From NCBI GenBank assembly GCA_934254825.1, contig CAKQMB010000031.1:1-6101 (forward strand): DNA of 6,101 nt. The letters run 5' to 3'. The position numbers and the translations under genes are program-made. This document shows, one piece after another, positions 1 to 5,399 of this stretch (its first letter is position 1; every line of letters begins with the position of its first letter). Below the pieces are notes generated by a model. That model worked only from the letters and a program-made list of their open reading frames with translations, ran no database searches and had not been told where the DNA came from. Source of the DNA: an uncultured Clostridia bacterium. Its GTDB lineage: Bacteria > Bacillota > Clostridia > Christensenellales > Borkfalkiaceae.

Positions 1-212
1 GCAAGTTGCATAACGGACAGAGAATAATCTTTTGCGTTTGAAGGATAGTTCGCAGCATTGAAAGAAGCGTCTTTGCTCAGATCTTCGAGTACTCCCGAAG
101 CCGTTTTCTCATTCTCGCTTTCGGCAGCCACAGCCGAAAAACTCTGCGCTCCCGTGAGGAAAACGCAGAGCGTAACAATTAAAACGGCTATTCGATTTAA
201 AAAAACTCTCAA
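1..212 (-). CDS. Secreted protein, N-terminal part only (TTG start)
   Basis: This frame has a TTG start and runs off the window edge after 70 complete codons. The product opens with a typical Sec signal peptide: Arg2 and Arg7, a hydrophobic core at about residues 8-22, then an Ala-Val-Ala-Ala cleavage region at residues 27-30. The mature part begins Glu-Ser-Glu-Asn-Glu and contains the stretch NYPSNAKDYSLSVMQL near the end of what is visible. The TTG was chosen because no ATG or GTG lies nearby in frame, an AAGG sits 8 nt upstream, and the codon overlaps the previous stop in a TTGA, a usual coupling geometry. It is the last visible gene of the operon and is presumably exported. The mature segment reminds me of N-terminal regions of large secreted proteins in uncultured Clostridia, but that is unverified recollection. 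Function is unknown. Confidence 0.78.
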   Translation of the reverse strand, partial: MRVFLNRIAVLIVTLCVFLTGAQSFSAVAAESENEKTASGVLEDLSKDASFNAANYPSNAKDYSLSVMQL

Positions 213-772
213 ATCACAAGCCTTGCGGGAGATATTACAATCTCCGCTTCGGGACTCGGAACTCTGAACCCGATTTTAATCGTGGCTTTATCGGATTCGG
301 CGGTGATTGCGAGCGTAAACAAATCTTCGTCCGGTACGGTTTTTCTGTCATAGTTCACCTTTGCGTCAGGGTTCTTGCTTTGCAAAACCGAATATAAATT
401 TCCGACCGTTTCGACTGTGAAATCGTCGCCCGTTTTTGTTATAACAAAGCAATCGGTAAAATCCTCTTCGCCTGTAAAACCGCAATTTTCCCCGTCAACG
501 AAATATGTAAAACCGCTTTTCGCGGACAAAATCTGCACGCTATAACCTTTTTTATCCGAAGATAAAAATTTGACCTTGCATTTTAAGGGTTTGTCCTTTT
601 CGAGCAAATATCCGCTCGCAGACGAAGCAACCTTATTTCCATTGATATCGACGTAGAAACTTTTCGGCTTTTCGGTAAAACCGTTCGTAATGAATACGGC
701 GAAGCCTATCGCAAGCACCGCAACTAATATTATAATGATGTAAGTAATTATTTTTATCGTACTATTTTTCAT
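209..772 (-). CDS. Membrane-anchored protein of unknown function, 187 aa
   Basis: One N-terminal hydrophobic segment at about residues 9-29, with Lys2 and Lys7 before it, predicts a single-pass protein with its C-terminal domain outside the cell. The segment could alternatively be an uncleaved signal. The rest (about residues 36-187) is rich in short alternating hydrophobic and polar stretches typical of a beta-sandwich, and holds three cysteines at 65, 97 and 108. It starts at ATG with GAGG 6 nt upstream; that GAGG overlaps the TGA of the preceding lipoprotein gene, and the intergenic gap is 8 nt. Its own stop overlaps the TTG start of the next gene by 4 nt. I do not recognise a named family. 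Operon position between a lipoprotein and a secreted protein suggests a role at the cell surface. The gene is near certain; the function is not known. Confidence 0.88.
   Translation of the reverse strand: MKNSTIKIITYIIIILVAVLAIGFAVFITNGFTEKPKSFYVDINGNKVASSASGYLLEKDKPLKCKVKFLSSDKKGYSVQILSAKSGFTYFVDGENCGFTGEEDFTDCFVITKTGDDFTVETVGNLYSVLQSKNPDAKVNYDRKTVPDEDLFTLAITAESDKATIKIGFRVPSPEAEIVISPARLVI
221..224 (-). promoter_or_regulatory. Ribosome binding site for the TTG-start gene
   Basis: AAGG on the minus strand lies 8 nt before a TTG codon at 210-212. It lies inside the 3' end of the preceding gene. It supports the TTG start, since the frame has no other start codon in this stretch. The two genes overlap by 4 nt, which suggests translational coupling. 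Confidence 0.55.
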
Positions 773-780
773 GGCTCACC

Positions 781-2307
781 TCACATAAAAAATCTTATGG
801 TTTTGCTTGCCCGCGAAGACGAATCGTAAATTCGCACGGAGAAGTAACAAGATTTTATAAGCGTTTGATTTTCCGTAGACTTTGCTTCGTAATCCGTTCC
901 GTATGTCGTGCCGAATTCATCGTAAAACACGTAACGGTCGGTGTACGTCGTCGAATATCCGTCGGAACTGCTTGCCGCGTAATAATCTTCGAGCGTTTTG
1001 TCGCCCGTGGTTATTATAAGTTTGCCGTTTTCAATCTTCGCCGATGTAATGAACTTGTCCACAATCGTACTTATTTGCTTTTTCGCGATATCGCTGAAAG
1101 AGGTTAATTCGGACGAGGCGACTTCCGTTCCGAAATACGCGCTGCCGCTTCCGCTCACCTTTGCAGTCAAAACGGGTGACTCTATATTCTCCGTGACGAT
1201 ATCGAAAGTGTAAGTTTTCTTCGGTTCGAGCGAATAAAACTCCCCGCGTTCGGTTGTGATAGTCGAAGTCAGATTCGACGTAACACTCAATTTCGCTGCG
1301 GGAGCGTCAACAAAAAAGAGTTTTATCTTTCTTTCAAGCCCGCTCGTTTTATCTTTTACATTCACATAAAAGTACGCCGATTTTATGAGCGTTATATTTT
1401 CTTTGGATTTTGCTTTGAAATCATTATCTGCAATAAGATCGTACTCATCCTCGTAAACGAAGCGTTTGTAATAAGTCGTTCCGTAACCGTCGGAAACGCT
1501 GCTCTCGTAAAAATCCTCAAGCTTCATATCACCCGTTTTTACGGTCAACGTGTTGTCGGCTATCGTCGCGGAAGTTATAAACTTGCTCGCCAAGTCGCTT
1601 AAGGCGATTTTTTCGAAATCTCCGAAATTCGTCGTGTCGGCGGAAGCATATTCCGTACCGAAATAAACTTCGCCCTCACCGCCTGTGGTTATAACATACT
1701 CGGGATCTTGAACGCTGTTGAAAACATTGGACAGGGCAATATCGAAAGTAAACGTTCTTTTCGGGTAAACTTCATAATATTCACCACGTTCGGCAGACGT
1801 TTTTTTAACGGCTTTTGCGGATATGTCCATACTCGTGGCTTTGCCGACAAAGAGAATATCGCAAGTCCCTTTTATATCCGTACCTCTCGCCGTTGCGGTT
1901 AAAATCGCCTTACTGTCGCGAAAAGCTGCAAAGCAATTTATGTATACGGACTTATCCGTGTCTCCGAACTTTGTAACCGTCAAATATTTGCTTATATCTT
2001 CCGATTTCAATTTCGCGTCCGAAGCCCATTTCAAATCCCAATCGAGGATAACGTCGCTTGCGTCCGCGGGTTCTACGGTTGCGGAAATTATATACGACGC
2101 GAGCACCGAACTGTTTTCCGTTGCCGCAAGTTCGGATATCGCAAGTTTCACTCCGTTATCCGTAACGTTTGTAAGTTCCATAACCGACTTTTCTCCTTTT
2201 TCTGCCGTTTTCCCGCAGGAAACCATTCCCGCAAATACGAAAACAACAATAAAAAGTAAAGCTATAAGTCGATTAACGGCATGTTTTATAATATTTGTGT
2301 TATTCAT
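781..2307 (-). CDS. Surface lipoprotein: Ig-like domain plus two tandem duplicated domains, 508 aa
   Basis: The N-terminus is a lipoprotein signal peptide: hydrophobic residues 14-28, then Met-Val-Ser-Cys with the lipobox cysteine at residue 31, so the mature protein should be lipidated and held on the outer face of the membrane. Residues about 45-156 form a bacterial Ig-like (Big_2-like) domain with a TVEPADA motif, an Asp-Trp at 89-90, and cysteines 125 and 149. Residues about 158-334 and 339-508 are two copies of one domain, roughly 45 percent identical by eye. Both copies share the motifs ERGE(Y/F)Y, TFDI, YFGTE, KFITSA, TGD, LED, SDGY and TLIKS. The protein ends at the second copy with no further tail. 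AAGGAG lies 5 nt before the ATG, and its first base is the last base of the previous TGA. The duplicated domain is not one I can name; binding or scaffolding is a guess. Confidence 0.92.
   Translation of the reverse strand: MNNTNIIKHAVNRLIALLFIVVFVFAGMVSCGKTAEKGEKSVMELTNVTDNGVKLAISELAATENSSVLASYIISATVEPADASDVILDWDLKWASDAKLKSEDISKYLTVTKFGDTDKSVYINCFAAFRDSKAILTATARGTDIKGTCDILFVGKATSMDISAKAVKKTSAERGEYYEVYPKRTFTFDIALSNVFNSVQDPEYVITTGGEGEVYFGTEYASADTTNFGDFEKIALSDLASKFITSATIADNTLTVKTGDMKLEDFYESSVSDGYGTTYYKRFVYEDEYDLIADNDFKAKSKENITLIKSAYFYVNVKDKTSGLERKIKLFFVDAPAAKLSVTSNLTSTITTERGEFYSLEPKKTYTFDIVTENIESPVLTAKVSGSGSAYFGTEVASSELTSFSDIAKKQISTIVDKFITSAKIENGKLIITTGDKTLEDYYAASSSDGYSTTYTDRYVFYDEFGTTYGTDYEAKSTENQTLIKSCYFSVRIYDSSSRASKTIRFFM
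784..1293 (-). repeat. Protein-level tandem repeat, copy 2 (lipoprotein residues 339-508)
   Basis: Second copy of the duplicated domain. Landmarks are ERGEFY at residues 353-358, YFGTE at 391-395, KFITSA at 418-423, SDGY at 448-451 and TLIKS at 482-486. It lacks about three residues after TFDI compared with copy 1, and its last strand forms the C-terminus of the protein. Confidence 0.85.
1306..1836 (-). repeat. Protein-level tandem repeat, copy 1 (lipoprotein residues 158-334)
   Basis: First copy of a domain of about 165-175 residues repeated in the lipoprotein gene. Landmarks are ERGEYY at residues 173-178, YFGTE at 215-219, KFITSA at 242-247, SDGY at 272-275 and TLIKS at 306-310. Identity with copy 2 is about 45 percent by eye at the protein level, so the duplication is old or the copies have diverged under selection. 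Confidence 0.85.
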
Positions 2308-2312
2308 TTAAA

Positions 2313-2318
2313 CTCCTT
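2313..2318 (-). promoter_or_regulatory. Ribosome binding site of the lipoprotein gene, overlapping the previous stop
   Basis: AAGGAG sits 5 nt before the ATG at 2307. Its first A is the last base of the preceding gene's TGA (2318-2320), so ribosomes finishing that gene end on this site. A similar overlap occurs at 779-783, where GAGG shares bases with the lipoprotein TGA ahead of the next ATG at 772. Confidence 0.75.
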
Positions 2319-2608
2319 CAAAAAATAATTTCCGTTTCGTTCAAGACGATTCTTTCGACTTTCTTCGCCGGTTTTGTTCCGCTTTCGGGCAGAGAGGAAA
2401 CCGATTCCGATTCTTTCTCAGAACCTTTTTCAGATTCTTTTTCAGAACAGGTTTCTACTTCAGCCGTCTTACTTTCGGAATATTGCTCGCTTTCGCTCAC
2501 GCTTTCTTTTCCAGAATCGCTCGGGTTGTATTTAATAACCACGGACAGAGCAAAGAGAACAAGCAAAACCGCTACGAAAATCGTCAGAACTTTCTTTAAA
2601 AAATTCAT
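2318..2608 (-). CDS. Short membrane-anchored protein with Ser/Glu-rich stalk and beta-strand-like tail, 96 aa
   Basis: Three parts are visible. Residues about 5-25 form a hydrophobic anchor following Lys5 and Lys6 (single-pass or uncleaved signal). Residues about 31-76 are a low-complexity stalk made mostly of Ser, Glu and Lys, with one Cys at 54, and likely disordered and strongly acidic. Residues 84-96, VERIVLNETEIIF, resemble the first strand of a bacterial Ig-like domain but the protein stops right there. The same 13-residue pattern ends the protein encoded just upstream. ATG start with GAGG 5 nt upstream; 11-nt gap after the previous gene and 10-nt gap before the lipoprotein gene. It could be a truncated remnant of an Ig-like protein or a functional peptide-presenting stalk; the good start, intact frame and matching tail favour a functional gene. 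Confidence 0.82.
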   Translation of the reverse strand: MNFLKKVLTIFVAVLLVLFALSVVIKYNPSDSGKESVSESEQYSESKTAEVETCSEKESEKGSEKESESVSSLPESGTKPAKKVERIVLNETEIIF

Positions 2609-2619
2609 AGTCGCCTCGG

Positions 2620-3663
2620 TTAATTATTCCCGCCGAATACGAGTTCGGTCTGATCGAGAACAATCTTTTCAACGCTCTTTTGTCCGGTAAGCGCGGAAAC
2701 ATCGAGATTGAAAGTAAATGAGGTTAAAACTTCATCGCCATTTTTAAACTTGAATACAGCCGCATTTGTTTTAGCGGTAGTTACCGTTTCGATAAACGAA
2801 TTTTTCTGCGCCGCAGTATATCCGTTTATCATATTCTTATTGAAAAGATTGTTTAAACTAAACGTATCGCCATCGATATCGATTTCAAACGGCTCGCCGG
2901 AGTTCTCTTTTATCTCGTTCATTTTTTTCGCAACCTGAGTTCCATACGAAACCTGAAGTTTTGTAGGCATAGTAATTTCTGAATCATCAAGCGCCACCGT
3001 ATAAACAAGAGATTTTCTCGCCGCGCACTGTACGCTTAACGGGCTATCCGTTTCAAAATCCGCATATAACATACCGCGTTTTGTATCCGTGTTAGTCACA
3101 GGATTTTTCCCTTCCTGACTGAGTTTTACAATATATCCGGTAAACTGCTGTTTATAGTCCACCGTGCAGGAAGCCGAAGCCTCGGGGTTATCTCTCGAAG
3201 TAACGGTTATTTTAATCTGCTCGCCGAAGGTCTCTTTGCAAGTTATCGTGGCAGTCAGCGCTCCGTCCGTCGTGGGTTCTGCAGTGATATAATCCGTTGC
3301 CGTCTTCCCGTTTGCCCAAGCAGAGGTCGCGTTTACAAACGCGACAGTCCAATCGACGGCTTTATTCGCCGCATCGTCCGGCGTGATTGTCGCAACAACG
3401 TTTACAGACGTTTTTGTATCGTCGGACGTTTCAGTCTTTGTAGGCGTTTGCGAAACAAGCATTGCAATCGGGAGATTATGGAAAACTCCGTCGTTCATTT
3501 TGTTGCCTTCGTTATCCGAAACGATATCCTCTTTCGGCATAACAATGTCCGCCGTTGGATTTTTATCGGGCTTTTTCAAGCCTATTCCTACGCCTAAGCC
3601 GATCGCAGCCAAAGCAAATGTTCCGCTTAAAATAATTGATAAAATTTTGTTTCTTTTCTTCAT
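2620..3663 (-). CDS. Membrane-anchored or secreted Ig-like domain protein, 347 aa
   Basis: Residues 2-6 are basic (KKRNK) and residues 7-29 are hydrophobic and Gly/Ala-rich, an export signal or single anchor without a lipobox. Residues about 62-170 form a bacterial Ig-like domain: VVATITPDDAANKAVDW at 89-105, a TATITC strand at 137-142, and ITVTSRDNPEASASCTVDY at 152-170. Cysteines 142 and 166 are 24 residues apart, the same spacing as in the lipoprotein. Residues about 175-323 form a second beta-rich domain I cannot assign, with Cys213. Residues 331-343, VEKIVLDQTELVF, repeat the tail of the next gene's product; four residues follow before the stop. AAGGAG lies 7 nt before the ATG. The gene follows the widest gap in the operon (57 nt), which contains a hairpin. 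Partner or ligand is unknown. Confidence 0.9.
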   Translation of the reverse strand: MKKRNKILSIILSGTFALAAIGLGVGIGLKKPDKNPTADIVMPKEDIVSDNEGNKMNDGVFHNLPIAMLVSQTPTKTETSDDTKTSVNVVATITPDDAANKAVDWTVAFVNATSAWANGKTATDYITAEPTTDGALTATITCKETFGEQIKITVTSRDNPEASASCTVDYKQQFTGYIVKLSQEGKNPVTNTDTKRGMLYADFETDSPLSVQCAARKSLVYTVALDDSEITMPTKLQVSYGTQVAKKMNEIKENSGEPFEIDIDGDTFSLNNLFNKNMINGYTAAQKNSFIETVTTAKTNAAVFKFKNGDEVLTSFTFNLDVSALTGQKSVEKIVLDQTELVFGGNN

Positions 3664-3685
3664 TTTTTTACTCCTTTATTTTTTT

Positions 3686-3713
3686 GGAAGCCCGCATGAT
3701 TTTACGGGCTTCC
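3686..3713 (-). other. Perfect 9-bp hairpin in the operon gap
   Basis: GGAAGCCCG and CGGGCTTCC pair perfectly around a 10-nt loop, between the stop at 3721-3723 and the start codon at 3663. Read on the transcribed minus strand it is followed by A residues, not T residues, so it does not look like a terminator of the operon. On the plus strand it is followed by TTGTGTTTTATTTG, which is terminator-like for antisense transcription. It may also protect or process the mRNA in front of the Ig-like gene. Confidence 0.7.
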
Positions 3714-3720
3714 TTGTGTT

Positions 3721-4191
3721 TTATTTGTTTTTGTAAGTAACGGTAACGAGTTTCGCATACTTAGAAAGTTCGTTACCTCTGACAATTCCGTCCTCGTCGG
3801 CGGTAGGGGTTATCATCACCCGAAAGTACTTAGCGTCCTCGGGAAAAGTGCCTCTATAAGTCGATGATTGAGCATTTGTCTTTGACATCAACTCTTTATC
3901 CGAGCCGTAAAAGAACAGCGTGTAAGTCACATTCGCACCCTTATCCATCTCGATTTTAACCTCGTTCAACGGATAAAGTTTTTTAGTATGTATCGCCGTT
4001 TTTGTTTCCGTATCGATTTTGCCATCGTCGCCTATAACGCCAACCGCATACGAAGAACTCCCGAGAGTTTTAATTCTCTCGACGTCCTTCGTGTTGTAAG
4101 CGATAGCGCATATACCGACCGCGAGCAGAAACATTAAAACGGCTTCGACTATCCATTTTACTGTGTCGCGATTGATTTTCTTTTCACTCAT
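3721..4191 (-). CDS. Membrane-anchored beta-sandwich protein, possibly carbohydrate-binding-like, 156 aa
   Basis: The N-terminus is short and charged (MSEKKINRD), followed by one hydrophobic segment at about residues 13-31, predicting one membrane pass with the C-terminus outside. Residues about 73-156 alternate short strands: EVKIEMDKGANVTYTLFFY at 77-95, an Asp-Lys-Glu turn at 98-100, then PEDAKYFRVMITPT at 117-130. The pattern of a tyrosine-rich strand, a turn and an 'AKY-R-V-ITPT' strand recalls jelly-roll domains that bind sugars or decorate phage tails. That is resemblance only; no binding residues can be named. GAGG lies 7 nt before the ATG, at the end of the previous gene, and the gap is only 4 nt, so the two genes are probably translationally coupled. 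Confidence 0.88.
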   Translation of the reverse strand: MSEKKINRDTVKWIVEAVLMFLLAVGICAIAYNTKDVERIKTLGSSSYAVGVIGDDGKIDTETKTAIHTKKLYPLNEVKIEMDKGANVTYTLFFYGSDKELMSKTNAQSSTYRGTFPEDAKYFRVMITPTADEDGIVRGNELSKYAKLVTVTYKNK

Positions 4192-4195
4192 GACC

Positions 4196-4576
4196 TTACC
4201 TCAAAAGCATATTCATGAGCGACTGATCGGACTTACGGAACGGTTTTATAGCGCACTCGTAATCGATTCCGTTTTCGTCAACCGACACAACCGCATAAGT
4301 GTTGCCTTTTAAAACGTGACCTCTGTCGTCCTTGATTTCGTAAGGTTTCAAGATAAGGTCTGCGGACATCGCGTTATCGAACACGATATCCAACACCCTG
4401 AACCCGCCGTTATCGGGCGGAACTACCGCAATACGAACCTCTCTCCCGCGAATCACGCCCTTTATGAAGTACGAAAAATAAGTTTTATCGTCCTTCGTGT
4501 AGGTTTCTCTTTCGACCTTGATTTTCCTATCCTCGGGTTTCTCCCCGATTTTGCCTTGAATTTTCTTTTCTTCCAT
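4196..4576 (-). CDS. Soluble beta-rich protein of unknown function, 126 aa
   Basis: No signal peptide or membrane segment is visible, so the product should be cytoplasmic, unlike the following products. A charged, lysine-rich N-terminus (residues 1-22) precedes strands such as YFSYFIKGVIRGREVRIAVV at 33-52, followed by PPDNGG, VLDIVFD at 61-67 and NTYAVVSVD at 92-100. The C-terminus is basic (KPFRKSDQ). The ATG has GAGGA 7 nt upstream. The gene begins 15 nt after the basic-protein gene and ends 4 nt before the anchored beta-sandwich gene. I do not recognise a family. Its place ahead of the envelope genes would suit an accessory or chaperone role, but nothing in the sequence shows that. Confidence 0.88.
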   Translation of the reverse strand: MEEKKIQGKIGEKPEDRKIKVERETYTKDDKTYFSYFIKGVIRGREVRIAVVPPDNGGFRVLDIVFDNAMSADLILKPYEIKDDRGHVLKGNTYAVVSVDENGIDYECAIKPFRKSDQSLMNMLLR

Positions 4577-4591
4577 CTTTAATTCCTCGCT

Positions 4592-4864
4592 TTATTTAGA
4601 TTTTTTGCTTCCTTTTTGTCTGGAAATTTTTATTGCCTCTGCTTTGGATTTCCCTTCCGCAAGAGCCTTTTTGTACTTATACAGACCGGCGGAGTCCGAT
4701 TGAGCCTGCAAATAGCCCGATCTCATTCCCGCTTCGTAGTCCGTCAATTCTTTACCTACTTTTTGCCCGTGCTGATGGACTTTCGCTTTCCTTTCTTCGG
4801 CGTAACTTTTAGCACGCTTCGAAGGAATGCTCCACCTACGCTCGGTATTATAATTTTTCGCCAT
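4592..4864 (-). CDS. Small highly basic protein, first gene of the operon, 90 aa
   Basis: The product is strongly basic, with Arg/Lys clusters at residues 9-27, 62-82 and a KGSKKSK terminus, and no membrane segment. A middle helix-forming part (residues about 38-70) contains TDYEAGMRSGYLQAQSDSAG and then YKYKKALAEGKSKAEAIKISR. Such composition suits a nucleic-acid-binding or nucleoid-type protein, possibly a regulator, but no known DNA-binding motif is recognisable. AAAGAGG lies 7 nt before the ATG. The gene opens the eight-gene operon after a long untranslated region holding several palindromes. A startless open frame from that region overlaps its first codons in another phase. Gene call firm, function unknown. 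Confidence 0.85.
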   Translation of the reverse strand: MAKNYNTERRWSIPSKRAKSYAEERKAKVHQHGQKVGKELTDYEAGMRSGYLQAQSDSAGLYKYKKALAEGKSKAEAIKISRQKGSKKSK

Positions 4865-4893
4865 AAATTAACCTCTTTTTTTGAATTTGCCCG

Positions 4894-4904
4894 TATCGCC
4901 GATA
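4894..4904. other. 11-nt palindrome TATCGCCGATA in the operon leader
   Basis: TATCG and CGATA flank a single central C, about 30 nt before the first operon start codon. Its CGCCG core is shared with the palindrome at 5097-5109. It may be an operator half-pair or chance. Confidence 0.35.
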
Positions 4905-5037
4905 GCAAAGCGTTTTGCGGTTTATTCTACGCTTATTCTTTCCGAATGCTTTGAACTCCGCATTATTAAGTTGTAATTTATGTAAAACAGACGCGTATAT
5001 ATCGGTAACATTCCGTTCCGTTGGCTTTTCCTTTGGT

Positions 5038-5049
5038 GAGCGGCCGCTC
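5038..5049. other. 12-bp perfect palindrome GAGCGGCCGCTC
   Basis: A perfect, loopless 12-bp palindrome with a GC core, in the leader upstream of the operon. It stands out against AT-rich surroundings. It could bind a dimeric protein; no function is shown by the sequence. Confidence 0.4.
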
Positions 5050-5096
5050 TTATTTTCGAAAACACTGAAACTCTGCCCGCTAAAATTTTGCGTCTG

Positions 5097-5109
5097 ATTA
5101 CGCCGTAAT
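5097..5109. promoter_or_regulatory. 13-nt palindrome just downstream of the candidate operon promoter
   Basis: ATTACG and CGTAAT flank one central C. The site would begin a few bases after the predicted start of minus-strand transcription (near 5114), the usual place for a repressor operator. A regulator is not identified; the basic protein encoded at 4592-4864 is one nearby candidate. Confidence 0.4.
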
Positions 5110-5120
5110 TTCCCTGCTAC

Positions 5121-5148
5121 CTTATATACTTTCGCGTATGCCAGACAA
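5121..5148 (-). promoter_or_regulatory. Candidate promoter of the eight-gene operon, -35 inside the repeat arm
   Basis: Minus-strand TTGTCT (5143-5148, four of six consensus bases) and TATAAG (5121-5126, five of six) are separated by 16 nt. The -35 box lies in the left arm of the large inverted repeat, so the promoter reads outward from the element into the operon. Predicted transcription start is near 5114, giving a leader of about 250 nt before the first start codon. No better minus-strand promoter was seen between 4865 and 5135. Confidence 0.45.
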
Positions 5149-5164
5149 TAATAAAACGAACCAT

Positions 5165-5272
5165 GGTCTGACGGTGAGTTTTTGACTAATACGTCGTTAC
5201 GCTCGCGGGTTATACGTCAAGTATTAACCCGCTCGCGTGCCTTGTCTTAGCCTAAAAATTCGCCATCGGACT
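5165..5272 (+). repeat. Long hairpin 1 of the nested element
   Basis: Lower stem 5165-5183 pairs with 5254-5272: 14 Watson-Crick pairs, four G-U pairs and one mismatch when read as plus-strand RNA. CTAA at 5186-5189 pairs with 5247-5250, and ACGC at 5199-5202 pairs with 5235-5238. The top stem GCGGGTTA-TAC (5205-5215) pairs with 5221-5232 with one bulged base around loop GTCAA. Strand is set to plus because most wobble pairs work only in that orientation. Confidence 0.7.
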
Positions 5273-5281
5273 TGCCCGCAA

Positions 5282-5388
5282 CCAAAACGCCGATATTTTC
5301 GATGATTTTTGGCAAAGGCGAACGCAGACGTACTATACGTACTTCAAGCGAGAATTTGACAAAAAGCGCGTAAATTGCGGCGTTTTGG
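5282..5388 (+). repeat. Long hairpin 2 of the nested element
   Basis: CCAAAACGCCG at 5282-5292 pairs perfectly with 5378-5388. Further pairing follows at 5295-5298 with 5372-5375, TTTTTG at 5306-5311 with 5360-5365, CAAA at 5313-5316 with 5355-5358, CGC at 5323-5325 with 5348-5350, and a tip ACGTA-CTA-TACGT at 5328-5340. The stem is less perfect than hairpin 1 in the middle but continuous from base to tip. Confidence 0.65.
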
Positions 5389-5399
5389 CAAGGTTCGTT

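Larger units (their letters stand above)
4848..5399 (-). other. Gene-less 535-nt region with a mostly open, startless reading frame
   Basis: No conventional gene occupies 4865-5399. On the minus strand, the frame of the small gene ending at 5400 continues downstream of its stop for 50 codons (contains LPKIIENIGVLVAGKSDGEF), meets TAA at 5247-5249, passes nine codons, meets TGA at 5217-5219, then stays open for 122 codons to TAA at 4848-4850. That last stretch contains KVAGKLRRNQTQNFSGQSF and VLHKLQLNNAEFKAFGKNK, but has no ATG, GTG or TTG in frame and no suitable ribosome site. It could be a gene decayed by nonsense changes, or a conserved non-coding repeat that happens to stay open. The peptide looks familiar to me from spurious ORFs in Clostridia genomes, an unverified recollection that would favour a dispersed repeat. 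The region also holds the three-armed element, a candidate promoter and palindromes listed separately. Confidence 0.45.

Noticed and set aside
1823..2311. Plus-strand open frame of 162 codons opposite the lipoprotein gene
   Set aside because: It lies wholly antisense to a strong lipoprotein gene with a signal peptide and duplicated domain, lacks a convincing ribosome site and gives no protein-like domain pattern.
2295..2690. Plus-strand open frame of 131 codons with Ser/Asp-rich repeats
   Set aside because: The apparent repeats are the reverse complement of the Ser/Glu-rich stalk encoded on the minus strand; it also spans two real gene boundaries.
3383..3736. Plus-strand open frame of 117 codons with a hydrophobic end
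   Set aside because: It is antisense to the signal peptide and Ig-like domain of the 347-aa protein; the hydrophobic end mirrors A/T-rich codons of the gap and anchor.
4616..4954. Plus-strand open frame of 112 codons over the basic-protein gene
   Set aside because: It mirrors a well-supported minus-strand gene with a good ribosome site, and its Phe/Leu-rich product is typical of an antisense shadow of lysine-rich coding.
4915..5097. Plus-strand open frame of 60 codons in the gene-less region
   Set aside because: No ribosome site, low-quality composition, and it crosses the palindromes and leader; no support as a gene.
5201..5238. Possible CRISPR-like direct repeats (CGCTCGCG twice)
   Set aside because: Only two copies of an 8-mer exist, both inside the paired arms of hairpin 1; no spacer periodicity.
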